From the NCBI GenBank assembly GCA_010093685.1, contig MU006236.1:401068-465067 (forward strand): DNA of 64,000 bases, given 5' to 3'. Both the position numbers and the translations under genes were made by a program. Below the pieces are notes generated by a model. It worked only from the letters and a program-made list of their open reading frames with translations, was not told where the DNA came from and searched no databases. The stretch comes from Ophiobolus disseminans (taxonomy: Eukaryota > Ascomycota > Dothideomycetes > Pleosporales > Phaeosphaeriaceae). Positions 22,988-32,817 of the stretch are shown here, one piece after another; within the stretch, counting starts at the first letter, position 1; each line of letters opens with the position of its first letter.

Positions 22988-23278
22988 TAGTTATAAGCCC
23001 GGAAATCCGTCAAGTCTGCTGCAGCAACAACAAATCGGAACAAAACGTGGGGTGGGTGACCACAAGCGAGATGCCAAGAGAGCAGGGCTAGGGGAGGAGC
23101 TAGTGCCATTGCAGTGCCAGAAAGCTACTATGGTCCGCTAATGCCTATAAACGCTAAGCTGCTATCGCATGCGTTATGATCAAGCCCATCCATATCAACA
23201 CTATCGACACTTCCGCCCATATCGACATCACATACTTGTCACTGTTCAGTTCTATCTAATGCTAGAACTAAGGGGGTG

Positions 23279-23355
23279 TGTTAGACTATCAGCTATCAGC
23301 TATATCAACCTTTATGCTACAACTGCAAGAAGGTCGGCCTTTTTGTAGTTCTACA
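23279..23355 (+). repeat. 3' LTR of the TRIM-like element (77 bp)
   Basis: Nearly identical to 22582-22658 (two differences noticed), preceded by a purine tract. Confidence 0.88.
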
Positions 23356-24718
23356 TGTAGTATCTTATAGAGTAATAAGACTTGGGTTATAGAAGGGAGG
23401 CACAAAAGGGTCTAGGTAACACAAATAGCTAGAGAGGAGCTAGACAATACATGCATAGTAGAGAAGATACAAAGAAGAAGAGGATAGATATTCTAGGCGT
23501 GCTTCTCTAGTACATTAAAGAGACCTTGTCTGTTCTAGGAGAAGAAGTAGAGAAGTATTAATAAGAAGAGCTACTGTGAGAGGATTGTTCCTCTTATTCA
23601 AGGCTAGCTACGTCTAAATCCTTATCTAAAATTTATGCAGGATAGAGCTTCTAGGCATTTAGCAGCCTACACAATAGAGGAGCTTTAAGAGAGAGAGATA
23701 CATCTAATCTTTTAGCTAGCCTTCTCACTAGATCTAAACCCAATTAAGGCAGTATAGAACAAGATAAAGGACTATATCAAGATAAATTACCTAGATCTAC
23801 TAGGAGGAAGGCAGTATACGTATAAGCAGCTTCGAGAAATTATACGGGAAGCATGGGATTTGTGATGGGTTAGACCCATGCAGGACCCACTAGTGGGTTT
23901 GAGAGCGGCGCAGTCACGCCTCACATGTCTTCATGCTGTATAAATATTGACTACGCAAGTTAAACACCGTTGATTCAACTTGTGCCTGCCTTTTGGCCGG
24001 GGCTGGTGCATGTAGTCGTGCCTATTTCCTTTTTAAGGTTCAACCCCTTACAGGATTCAATTTCTCTTAATTTTTTAAGAGAGCTTATTGAGAGTATGCT
24101 AGCTCGCTGCTAGGCAGTGATTAATGCTGAGGGAGGTTACACAAAGTACTGAAGTTTTCATGTATTAATAGACTAAACTAGGTTTAGCACTATATTATGT
24201 TACTTTAGCCTCAAACCCCTGGTCTCCGAAGACCCACCGACACTACTTATGCCGGATACCATAGTACGCGTTTCGGCATTATTTTTGGTGGGGGTGGTCA
24301 GTGCGGTGCATGACCCAATACTAGCTCCTTCGTAGCTCGACAAGTCCCCACTTACCAGCCCCAAAGACAGCATACGCCAGGTAGAGCCCCACGTCAAGCG
24401 TGATGTCAAGGTCGCGAAATGCATAGTCGCTGACCACGCTGGGCAAGAAAGCTGTTTCGCGTTCCTGGCTTCGATCTCCGTATCACCTAGGCAGATGTTG
24501 GAGCGGCACAGGCGGCGAAGACGCACTGTGGAGCTACACGGCCCGTTACGGTTAGGCGCATACGCCACAACCGTCACGATCGTCACTGCCTCTACACATT
24601 TATATCATGTCTTGTCTTCTCGTGTGCTCTCAAAAAACCCGACATCTGCAGCTTTCATCAGAACACTCACCTCTCTGTAGAACAAATTTCCACATTTTTG
24701 CTTTTCTCCAATTTCAGA

Positions 24719-25425
24719 ATGGACGTCCTAACATTCATCACATCCGACATAACGCCAGAGGTACTTTCACTCCACACAGTTGCCACACTATTCTCCTGCG
24801 ACCTACCTACCTAACCACTCAAACCCAGCAATGGAACGACTTCCATGCAGCCGGCGCATGCCACGACGACCAGCACGGCGCCTCGCCCTACATCCTCGCA
24901 TCCTCCCCCTCGCCCAGCACTCTCGAACGCACCGAAACCATCACCTCTAACGTCACCACCTCCTTCGCGCCAAACGACATCGACGCCCTCAAGTCCGCGC
25001 ACGCCTCCATCCAAGCCCAGAAGCCCAACCGCATCCAGCCCACGATGTTCGTGATCCTTGAGCCCGCGGATCGACACGTCGTGTACGTGTACAAGAACTC
25101 GGAGTGGTTCAGAGAGGACGGGAGCAAATCGAACGACGCGACGGGCACGCGGTGGACGGTGTGGGAGAAGTATCGGTGTGGGTATGAGGAGTCGTTTCGG
25201 CTGCAGTGTGCGCTCGAGGGCTTTGGGGGGTGGGAGATGGCCGAGGAGTGCTTTGTGGAGGAGCTGGGGAGGGAGCACTGTGAGGAGGAAAGTGAGGAGG
25301 AGGTGGTGGAGGAGGAGGTGGTGGAGGAGGAGGTGGTGGAGGAGGAGGAGATGGATAGTGAGGATGAGGATTGGGAGTATGGGGATCATCCGCTTGAGAA
25401 GGGGGAGGGGGTTAAGGGAGCGTGA
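24719..25425 (+). CDS. Hypothetical protein, 212 aa, acidic C-terminus
   Basis: Exon 1 is 24719-24760 and exon 2 is 24829-25425, separated by a 68-bp intron (GTACTT donor, CTAAC branch, CCCAG acceptor). They join in frame as MDVLTFITSDITPE then QWNDFHAAGACHDDQHG. The middle part is single-copy with no recognised domain. The tail is extremely acidic with three tandem copies of an EEEVV unit encoded by repeated GAGGAGGTGGTG. The first stop-free frame reaches further upstream, but the spliced start has a better context and a short leader. It starts about 390 bp right of the Tc1/mariner insertion. The function is unknown. Confidence 0.7.
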
Positions 25426-26173
25426 TTGCGTAATTGACGAGGGGAAGATGGGGACGGGGTTAAGAAAGCGTGATTGACGAGGGGTCGATATAGCTGAGTC
25501 TGCTGTTTTGACCGCAGGACGTTACTAGAACAACATATGATACGTATCTATGCTCAAACATGTCTCAAACCACCCACCCCAAATCACCTCAACCGCTCCT
25601 CCACCGGCCCGGTATGGACCTGAACCTTCAACCCTTACCTCGCATAAATATGAATAGTGCCATCCTAAGAATCGAGATCGAACGTACCCAGACTCTGACT
25701 CCTTCCAGAGCCCTGCAACGGGCTCAAAATCTTGCGTCTCTTGGCGGTCGGTGGACTAATGAGCTCTACGTATCATGCTGGAAGAAAACTGATCCTGACT
25801 TGATTTAACAGCCAATCACTTCTCTTGCACCGTTATACCCCTGCCTAACCTCTCGCCTCATCAAAACCCTCGGCTACGCCCGTCCTTATCATGTAACGTC
25901 GCAGGCAAGACAGAAGATCCGAACTCGGTGTGGTCTCACTCAGAGGCATATGGGAGTGCGTGGGAGAACCGTAACCTAAGGTCGATTGACATCTATAGGT
26001 TTTGTACGAAAGAATTGCAGAGAACTGCCTGTCTTCATCTAGGGAATAGCGAGCTTAAATACATGTAGGCTAGGGAAGAGCTGAGTCAGAACGAAGCCAG
26101 GCTCAAGTCCGAATCGAGTCCGGGTTGACTCCGGGTTTGGTCATAGCTGTAGCCGTAACGAGAGAGGACATAA
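25426..26173. other. Intergenic
   Basis: No convincing gene. An 82-codon ORF at 25560-25808 has no recognisable features and is probably chance. Confidence 0.5.
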
Positions 26174-26332
26174 TGTCAGCCTAGCACCTCAGTTCATACG
26201 GTACACGTGAACTACATACTCACGTGACACTTGGTCACAGCTTATTCATGCTAGTTGTGTATATAATCGCTCTGCGTAGCTCTCTCAATACAACAACCTT
26301 CTTCCTCTTTTTGCTATCTCCCACATCTGACA
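26174..26332 (+). repeat. 159-bp solo LTR, copy A
   Basis: It starts TGTCAGCCTAGC and ends ACATCTGACA, so the ends form TGTCAG/CTGACA inverted repeats. It contains a TATA box in TGTATATAATCGCTC followed by CTCTCTCAATACAACAACC, as expected of an LTR promoter. The flanks CATAA (26169-26173) and CAAAA (26333-26337) match at four of five bases. It matches the reverse-strand copy at 31325-31483, which has exactly the same length. Confidence 0.82.
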
Positions 26333-26379
26333 CAAAAGTATCTAAAGTCCGGTCCTAGTAGGTTGCCTCGTTACACCTA

Positions 26380-26751
26380 GGCTGGTGAGTTGGGTCTCCA
26401 CATCGGGTAGCTAAATCCACAATATCTCTACGAGTACCGAGCGGAGTTGAACAATCTACAACTTATCTTGTAGCCCTAGTATAAACCTATAATTTCACTA
26501 TACAATATTTTGTTATATGTCCAACGCTGCAAAAGTTATTTAGGTACCCAAATCTGAAACGTTGGGTCTCCACATGAAACTCCGAACTCGAATAACCTTT
26601 GCAGTATTAGACGTATAACAAAACATTGTACAGACGTATTATAGGACTATACTAGGAGTACAAAATGAGCTACAGATTGTTCAATTCGGCTTGGTACTCG
26701 TAGAGATATTGCGGTTTTAGCTACCCGATGTGGAGACCCAACTCACCAGCC
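26380..26751. mobile_element. 372-bp fold-back element with very long inverted repeats
   Basis: The left half (from GGCTGGTGAGTTGGGTC) and the reverse complement of the right half align through most of their length (about 170 bp each), so the RNA would fold into one long hairpin. The direct repeat GTTACACCTA flanks it (26370-26379 and, after TA, 26754-26763). That suggests a 9-10-bp duplication, as in Mutator-like elements; a TA duplication is the alternative. No ORF. Confidence 0.85.
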
Positions 26752-26824
26752 TAGTTACACCTACAGACCGTTCATAGAAGTCGAACAGGTCTATAGCGGC
26801 GGTAGCGGCGAGCGTAGTGTGAAG

Positions 26825-27365
26825 ATGACGGAAGCGAGGAAGAGAGAACTTAGCGACATAGCGCTAGATGTATGGCAGCAGCTTGTTAGTAAAAAATAAC
26901 TCGCTCGCGTTACGCGCTATTTGCAGTTATAGCGTGAAGTTTGATATAGTGATAGTCTGTTGCACGCTAGCAGGGTTATCCCCACTCCCAACAGAAGAGT
27001 ACAAATACGCTGCTAGTAAATTCGAAATAGACGAGTATCCCACGTTGGAAATTGATTGTTGGACACACATGGTCAACAAACTTAGAAACCTCAGAGTAAA
27101 GCCACCCTTCTATGACGGTAATCGCCAACAATTCCTGGGCTACTTTCTCTCCGTACAAGCAAGCCGGGCGATCCGCGTTACGCAAGAAGAGGGCTGGAAG
27201 CGGAAGTTTGAGGCACATCTCAAGACCGAGGCTCTGGCTGTGGAGGACAACGGTTTCCAAACTGCGCTGAGGGTGCCTCCAGATAGGAAGCTATCGGACC
27301 TTCCGGGTGGTGAGTACAAAGGTAGTAGGAGGGGCAAGGGTGTGGGGGACTTATGTACCATGTAG
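26825..27365 (+). CDS. Hypothetical protein, 144 aa, two exons (uncertain)
   Basis: Exon 1 26825-26888 (MTEARKRELSDIALDVWQQL...) and exon 2 26995-27365 join in frame through a 106-bp AT-rich intron (GTAAAA donor, CAACAG acceptor). The second exon codes for a plausible soluble protein (KFEIDEYPTLEIDCWTHMV, FLGYFLSVQASRAIRV) with a basic end. No family is recognised. It is squeezed between the fold-back element and the hAT element and could be a fragment of a longer gene. Confidence 0.4.
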
Positions 27366-27418
27366 ATGTAGACATCACTCTATACCTACATATCTTGTGA
27401 CGGTTTATAAGGAACGTG

Positions 27419-30400
27419 CATAGTTGTCAACAAGCAAGAGGCTTGCAAGCGCTTGCTTGTTTGCTTGAAAGCTTGATTGACCAAGCAAGCCAAGCGGCCC
27501 TATATAAATAAGCAAGCAAGCCAAGCGGAGGGGGTACTGCTTGTTTAATTGCTTGAAAGTGCTTAATTATTTTGATATAAAGCCGTAGATTTTGGTGTAT
27601 TTGCGATCTTACGATAGTTTTTTAGAGTTGAGTTTCAATATCTAGTCTTATCGTGAAAGTGAGGTCCTACTATCACTTTCTAGTATCCACAATCTTATTA
27701 TCGCTATCCTAGAGGTAGTTCAAAACGTAAATTGGACACTTTGTAGCAGTTAGATCGCCTAGCAATATCTACTACTTTCTTTTTCTGCTCTTTTTTGCTC
27801 CGTTGTCTGATCTTTGATTAGCCCCTTTTTCCAGCTATCTTGTTTTTGCCTAGCCACCTCGCGACTACAAAACAACAACAAACTACCTACTAATATCTTA
27901 ACTACTACGCTTATCTACAGCTCCCTTTGCAGCTTATATCTAGTTAATTACTCCTAATTTTTGCACTAATCGTTACCGCCATGCCGTCACAGAGACCCTC
28001 TAGGAAACGCGTCTCTAATAGCCTAAAAGCTCCCCCGAAGAAACGCGCTCGAACAGCTGCTCGTCAAACAGGCTCCTCTAGCCAGCCTATCTATAGTGAT
28101 ACTCAGCCGCCTGCTACACTATCTACTCTATCTTCTCCACCTACTCTCTCTCTAGAAGCCCTGCCCGACGCGCCCAAAGCGTCATAGGCCACGCCTACAT
28201 TCGAATTAAACTTTCGCAACTCACGCCCCGAAGCTAAGATCGTTGCGCCCACTAAGGGCAGCGAGGAGGCGACTATAGCCTTATCTCACACAGTAGATAA
28301 GCCCTTTAATAGAGAGTACGAGGATAACTACGACAGCATAGATTAGAGTCGCTTGCAGCGCTTTATAAAGCCACCTACAACCTTGCGCCGCACTCTAAGC
28401 TAGATCTATTAACACAGCTATCGCGTTGTACTTCAAAGCGACATAGAGACTGTATACTTCGTCTGCAAGTTCTGCTACGTACACAAGTATATCGACGCTA
28501 GGCTCCCTAGTGTTTATCTAGCTGCAGCAACAACAGGCGCTGCGCGTCACCTCGAGGAGATACGACCTAGCTATAGTCACCTTCGGCCTAGTAGAGCGCG
28601 CGAAGGCTAGTAAGCTAGCTCTCTCTGTCGCATGTTCAACGCTGGGATCACGGTGTCGCAAGCAGTTGCTAATAAGCTTAGCAACTTTAATATACAGCGC
28701 TTTAGGCTTGCAGCCGTAGGATAGCTTGTCGACAACAACTACCCACTATCTAAGTTTGAGAAGCTAGCTTTCCGCGACATAATAGCTGCAGCCAACCTAT
28801 AGGCAGAGGAGGCGCTTTAGCAGAGTCACGACAGTGTAAGTAGCTACGTTATGCGCCTTTATAACTACCTGCTGCCGCGCGTTGTCGTTAACCTGTCTAC
28901 AGCGGCAAGCAAAATACATGTGAGCTTTAACGGGTAGACGACAAAGAGCGGCAAGAAGAGCTATCTTAGGATTGTAGCCTTCTATGTTAACAGCAAGGGC
29001 AAGCTTATTAACGTGCCTATTGCGCTGCCGCAGTTAATAGGCGCTTACTTAGGCGAGAACATAGCTAAGATTGTGTACAGTACTCTGTAGAAGTTTAGCG
29101 TAACGCCTTGTATAATAGGGTATTTTGTACTCGACAACGCGTACAATAACGACACAATAATTAGGGCGCTTGCCTCGAAGATAGGCTTTAACGCCGCCTA
29201 CTAACGCCTCTGCTGCGGCCCTCACACGCTTAACCTTATCGGCTAACGGATAATAGGTGCTGTCTGCAAGGACGTCAACGCGTACAGCAACAACGCAGGC
29301 GAGGCAGTCGAAGTAGCGGAGGAGCAGCAGCTTATGACGGAGTGGCGGAGCAACAGCCTATTAGGCGTACTTCTAGCAGTAGTTAACTATATTAAGACGC
29401 CACAGCACTATAAGCTATTCGAAAGCTTCTAACGCCTTGCCTACAAGAAGCTGCTGCCTAGCTCTACTAACGACGATCTCAAAATACTGCAGCCCGTTAA
29501 GCCTGTTGTCACCCGCTAGAACTCCTTCTACTTATGCTTTAAGCGCGCCGCTAAACTGCAGTCTGCTATTAACGCCTGATTAATCACCACCTACTTAATA
29601 CAAAGCAGCAGATTAATCGCGCAACCTAACTGAATACAAAACAGCTACAGGTGCCTGCGTAGATAGAGTCAGACGGGCTTACAGCCGCTGATTAGCAGGT
29701 AATCAACGAGTATATCGAGGTACTTGCGCCTCTCAAGACGGCTACTAAGCGCCTTGAGGGACACGGCAAAAGCGGTGGCTTTGGTTTAGTCGCTAAGATT
29801 ATCCCCGTCTTCGAAGTACTCCTCTACAAGCTCGAGCAACAGCTCTAGAACTACGAGGCTGTTAATCACGAGGCGCATAATAAAGCGCTAGAAGATCACA
29901 TCGCTATTAATCTGCGCGCTGCACTTATCGTCGCCCGCGACTATACACTAAGCTTAACGACTCCCTAGCTTACTACGCTGCAACAATACTCTATCCTTGC
30001 TATAAGGGCTTCTGCGACGCTGTGTGGAGTTCTAATTGGCTTGCTACTAATAACCGCAATTTTCGATCTTTGTAGGCAGAATACAGGACTATACCAAAGC
30101 CTTGAGCACTACTACAGGCCTACTCCAACGACCTCGACGACGCGATCGATAGCCTCTGCAATCCTAGAGCCACCACCGACAAAGACGAGGACGAATACGA
30201 TAAGTGGAAGCGCTGCGAGCAGGTGGCAGAGAAGGGCTCTTCCAGCGCGCTAGACTCTATCCAGTACTGGATAGGCCTTCGTGGGCAGTATCCCAACCTT
30301 AGCAAGCTCGCCCTTAATATCCTCTCTATCCCGTCTTCGAGCTGTGAGTGTGAGCGCATGTTCAGCGAGCTGGGCGACTTGCTAGAGCCTCGCCGACGAG

Positions 30401-30749
30401 GGCTATTAGCTAGGCTTTTGGCTGCAATACAGTGTGTAAGAAGGTGGAGGAGAGCTGGATTTGGCAACGACGAGGCTGTTGCAAACACGCCTATTACTAA
30501 CAGAGAGATAGAGCTTTTGTACGGCATTAGCACATAGGACGACGATTAGTGCTGCTTCAGCAGCGGATAACTCAACACTATGTAATTTCCTATTTAGGTA
30601 TATTGAACAATCAAGCACCTTCAAACAAGCAAGCAGCTACTTTAATTTCAGCCAATCAAGCGCAAGCAAACCAAGCGGACAACTCCAAATAAGCAAGCAA
30701 GCCAAGCGGTGGGGTGACTGCTTGCTTGTCTTGCTTGTTGACAACTATG
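27419..30749 (+). mobile_element. 3.3-kb hAT transposon, TSD GGAACGTG
   Basis: The terminal inverted repeat CATAGTTGTCAACAAGCAAG is exact at both ends. The 8-bp duplication GGAACGTG is intact (27411-27418 and 30750-30757). Both ends carry several subterminal copies of CAAGCAAGCCAAGCGG-type motifs (about 27430-27545 and 30625-30735), as hAT transposases require. The interior encodes a decayed transposase. The clean ends and target duplication suggest a fairly late insertion. Confidence 0.95.
27981..30537 (+). pseudogene. hAT transposase, RIP-type nonsense codons
   Basis: It starts at ATG 27981 (MPSQRPSRKRVSNSLKAPPKKR, basic). A BED-type zinc-finger region follows near 28430-28560 (VYFVCKFCYVHKYID...), then an RNase H-like catalytic region and, in an ORF at 30223-30537, the hAT C-terminal dimerisation domain (YPNLSKLALNILSIPSSSCECERMFSELGDLL in short pieces). 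Stops in between are mostly TAG with a few TAA/TGA and one or more frame changes, so it is not translated whole. Confidence 0.88.
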
Positions 30750-30757
30750 GGAACGTG

Positions 30758-31138
30758 TGTCACGTGTGCTGCGTGCGGTGGTCTGGCGCTGCTTCCTCCC
30801 TTATTGAGCACCTCTTACCTCAACAGTATCGTAGATACGTCATGTAAACAGACCCTGCTGCCTGCCTTCTGAGAGGTCCGCGCAAGTAGAACAACAGAAC
30901 AACAGAACAATACACTTCAATTAAATTGCATTCTCACACCGCAACATATCTCGTCTTCCTAAACTGCTACGCTACCGTCCTCCTCAAACCGCGTGAGCTT
31001 AGCACTACGAAGGAAATCCAGCAAACTATCGTACATAACAACCAACGCTGCTTTACTTGCTACTTCTTATCATCGCCCTCAAGCCCTAGGCATCGCCTCT
31101 TCCTCCTCACTCATAAACGCCTGCGCCCTATGCTCAAA
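30758..31138. other. Intergenic
   Basis: No gene is supported except a possible short continuation of the pseudogene below: reverse-strand codons after its TAG, FEHRAQAFMSEEEEAMPRA, stop near 31080. Confidence 0.45.
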
Positions 31139-31692
31139 CTACTTCATGGAATTCCTCACAGAATCAACTTCCTTCTCCATCTCCTCACCCATCACAAGCG
31201 CCACGCCGGGCATGTGCGGCTGGTATCTCAGCGCCGTAATGAATCCCACATCCCACCGTGCCGTATCAATCACCAGATGCCTCGCGATGCCGTCGAACGT
31301 TTCTGCTGTTTGCTTTATTCCAGATGTCGGATGTGGGAGACAGGGCAGAAGTGAGAAGGTTGTTGTATTGAGAGAGCTACATAGAGCGATTATATACACA
31401 ACACGATGAGTAAGCCAGTGACTGAGAGTCACGTGGAGATCCAGTCCACAGTGTACCATGTGAACTAAGGTGCCAGGCTGACACCAGATATCTTGGAGGT
31501 GATATATCGGAAGACGCAAAGGGCGAGGTGGCAAGACAGGAATTCTCGACGGTTTGTGCCGAGGCCGCGGTTGGCGAGGAGAATGTGGATACGTAGGGCA
31601 TAGTCTGGACGGAATTCGTCCTTGAATTTCGTTTGGATGTGCTGTGTGGCAGTTGCGTATTCGGCTTCGGTGAGGGGGGTTGGTGAGGTCAT
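31139..31692 (-). pseudogene. Small host gene split by a solo LTR (129 codons without it)
   Basis: ATG 31692 gives MTSPTPLTEAEYATATQHI... up to ...YITSKISG, where the solo LTR (31325-31483) interrupts. After removing the LTR and one copy of the TSD, the frame continues with IKQTAETFDGIARHLVIDTAR...GEEMEKEVDSVRNSMK and TAG at 31141-31139. Read through, the LTR gives a stop soon after the border. Alternatively the LTR might be spliced out: GTGTCA at the border (31484) and CAAACAG (ending 31306) would keep the frame, giving 124 aa. A likely extension beyond the final TAG suggests further decay. No family is recognised. Confidence 0.7.
31325..31483 (-). repeat. 159-bp solo LTR, copy B, TSD CCAGA
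   Basis: It is the reverse complement of the copy at 26174-26332, with identical length and the same internal TATA block. An exact 5-bp duplication CCAGA flanks it (31320-31324 and 31484-31488). It lies inside the coding frame of the gene at 31139-31692. Confidence 0.93.
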
Positions 31693-32068
31693 GGTATTGG
31701 GGATGGGTATTGGTGAGCGCGCCGATGGAGAAGATAACTGTTGGAAAAGGCCAGACAGGTCCTTTACATGTGAAGGATGTGCGGCTGTTGTACATGGCGG
31801 CATGCGAGCAAGCTCAGAGGTAGCTTGGCGGCGTGACAAGCATTCGCAAACTCAGTCCCAAGCCATCGTGACTCCATACGAAGACATGTAATTGTGGGAT
31901 ACGCGTTCGCCTAGGGTATGCCAAGGGAGCTCGTCCAAGTCATGCGCCAACCTCACCTGAACGTTCGTTTGCTCGACTCACCCTTAGCCCGATCGATAAC
32001 CGGTAACTCATCGCGATCTCAGGATCCCCATCACCTCCAAATTCTCCCGTCCACTGCCTTGATCCTTC

Positions 32069-32680
32069 ATGTCTCCACCAAACCCCCCACCCACGCTCCT
32101 CCCCGACCTCGACGTCCTCGCCCTAACCAAACGCCTCCAATCCTCCCTCCCCGTCCACCCCTACCTCAAACACGCCTACGCCATCGCGCACGACGGCTTC
32201 GTCACACCCTTCGACACCAGCAAATGCTCGCAAATCAGCCTAGATTTCCTAGCCCTCAACCTCTCCGCATGGGCCGAAATGACCGCCCAAGAAGCCGGTT
32301 ACGGCACGCTAGCGCCCACGGAGTGGGTGATGAAGCGTGAAAAGACGCTGCTTGGGAGTGCGCCAAAGAAGAAGTCGAAGAAGAAACAGAAAGAGGAAGA
32401 GGAAGAGAGGTTTGAGTATCAGATGGTAATGAAGATTGTGCGCGGAGAGGGAATGTGTTGGGTTGTCGCTACGGAGAAGGCGACGGAGGATGAACAGGAG
32501 GCGGTGTCGAGCTGGGTGGACAAGGTGTTGGAGTTGAGTTATGAGTTTGTGGGGGAGTTGAAGAAGCATCCGGTGCCGGTGGGGGGGATTGATGCGTTTT
32601 GGGCGGATTGGCTGGAGAGGTTGAGGGGAGGTGAGGGGAGGAATGATGGTTTGATGGGATGTACAAACAGGATTGATTGA
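32069..32680 (+). CDS. Hypothetical protein, 203 aa
   Basis: A single uninterrupted frame from ATG 32069 (MSPPNPPPTLLPDLDVLALTK) to TGA 32680. A central Lys/Glu-rich low-complexity run (KKKSKKKQKEEEEE, about residues 100-113) separates an N-terminal part with TPFDTSKCSQISLDFLALNL from a C-terminal part (VMKIVRGEGMCWVVATEKATEDEQEAVSSWVDKVLELSYEF). Codon use is GC-rich as in the neighbouring host genes. No known domain is recognised. It is convergent with the SLC1 transporter gene, 137 bp away. Confidence 0.7.
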   Translation: MSPPNPPPTLLPDLDVLALTKRLQSSLPVHPYLKHAYAIAHDGFVTPFDTSKCSQISLDFLALNLSAWAEMTAQEAGYGTLAPTEWVMKREKTLLGSAPKKKSKKKQKEEEEERFEYQMVMKIVRGEGMCWVVATEKATEDEQEAVSSWVDKVLELSYEFVGELKKHPVPVGGIDAFWADWLERLRGGEGRNDGLMGCTNRID

Positions 32681-32817
32681 ATCGGGGGTATGAAGGGGTG
32701 CATGAGATGCAATACGACACATGATTCGGTTCATCAGATGAGCTTTTTGAAGAATTGGACAGTTCGAATATGTTCACTATCTGGTTAATACTACCGAGTA
32801 TTCATCAATGGAAAAGC

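Larger units (their letters stand above)
22582..23355 (+). mobile_element. 774-bp TRIM-like LTR element with three LTRs, TSD TGTAG
   Basis: Two 77-bp terminal direct repeats (22582-22658 and 23279-23355, TGT[C/T]AGACTATC ... TAGTTCTACA) are flanked by TGTAG (22577-22581 and 23356-23360). A tRNA-like primer site (GTTATGAGCCCGGGATTCC) follows the first LTR, and a polypurine tract (AACTAAGGGGGTG) precedes the last. A third, diverged LTR lies in the middle (22928-22987) with its own purine tract before it and a similar primer-like sequence after it. There is no coding capacity. It resembles terminal-repeat retrotransposons in miniature and must use proteins from another element. Confidence 0.85.
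22130..23865 (+). pseudogene. Transposase of the inner Tc1/mariner element, interrupted and RIP-decayed
   Basis: The forward translation before the LTR element gives an N-terminal DNA-binding region (GYTQKFITDLLYILERQVRYALNAERLTLRK in short pieces, about 22200-22310). After it come a catalytic end with LAFSLDLNPIKAV*NKIKDYIK (about 23720-23785) and RQYTYKQLREIIREAWDL (about 23805-23865). The SLDLNPI motif corresponds to the SPDLNPIE box of DDE transposases. Stops are TAG at Trp/Gln sites. The small LTR element separates the two halves. Confidence 0.8.
21918..24264 (+). mobile_element. Second Tc1/mariner element, nested in the first
   Basis: Terminal inverted repeats start CTATGGTATCCGGCATAAG (24 perfect bases, 21918-21941 and 24241-24264) and are flanked by TA (21916-21917 and 24265-24266). 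It sits in the presumed 5' leader of the outer element. It is 2,347 bp including the small LTR element at 22582-23355; about 1.57 kb without it. Confidence 0.92.
13501..24332 (-). mobile_element. Tc1/mariner element swollen to 10.8 kb by nested insertions
   Basis: Perfect 43-bp terminal inverted repeats occupy 13501-13543 and 24290-24332 (starting CGAAGGAGCTAGTATTGGG) and are flanked by TA on both sides. Subtracting the two MITEs, the Gypsy element, the inner Tc1 element and their target duplications leaves about 1.68 kb, normal for this superfamily. The transposase was transcribed from the right end towards the left. The N-terminal part is at 21849-21356 (reverse strand), the catalytic part is now on the forward strand (14129-20963 without the Gypsy), and the last codons lie at 13736-13690 (reverse strand). 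An internal inversion explains this arrangement. Confidence 0.92.

Noticed and set aside
22894..23109. Short ORFs inside the TRIM-like element
   Set aside because: They cover the internal LTR and primer-like sequences and differ between repeat units.
13501..24332. A giant novel transposon carrying several genes
   Set aside because: All internal coding matter belongs to nested Tc1/mariner, Gypsy, MITE and TRIM-like elements; after removal the carrier is about 1.7 kb.
24811..25389. Reverse 192-codon Leu/His-rich ORF
   Set aside because: It is the antisense of the repeated acidic tail (GAGGAGGTGGTG) of the gene at 24719.
26174..31483. Introner-like element shared by an intron at 31325 and an intergenic site at 26174
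   Set aside because: An exact 5-bp TSD, TG...CA ends and an internal TATA block fit a solo LTR better. Use as an intron is kept only as a testable option.
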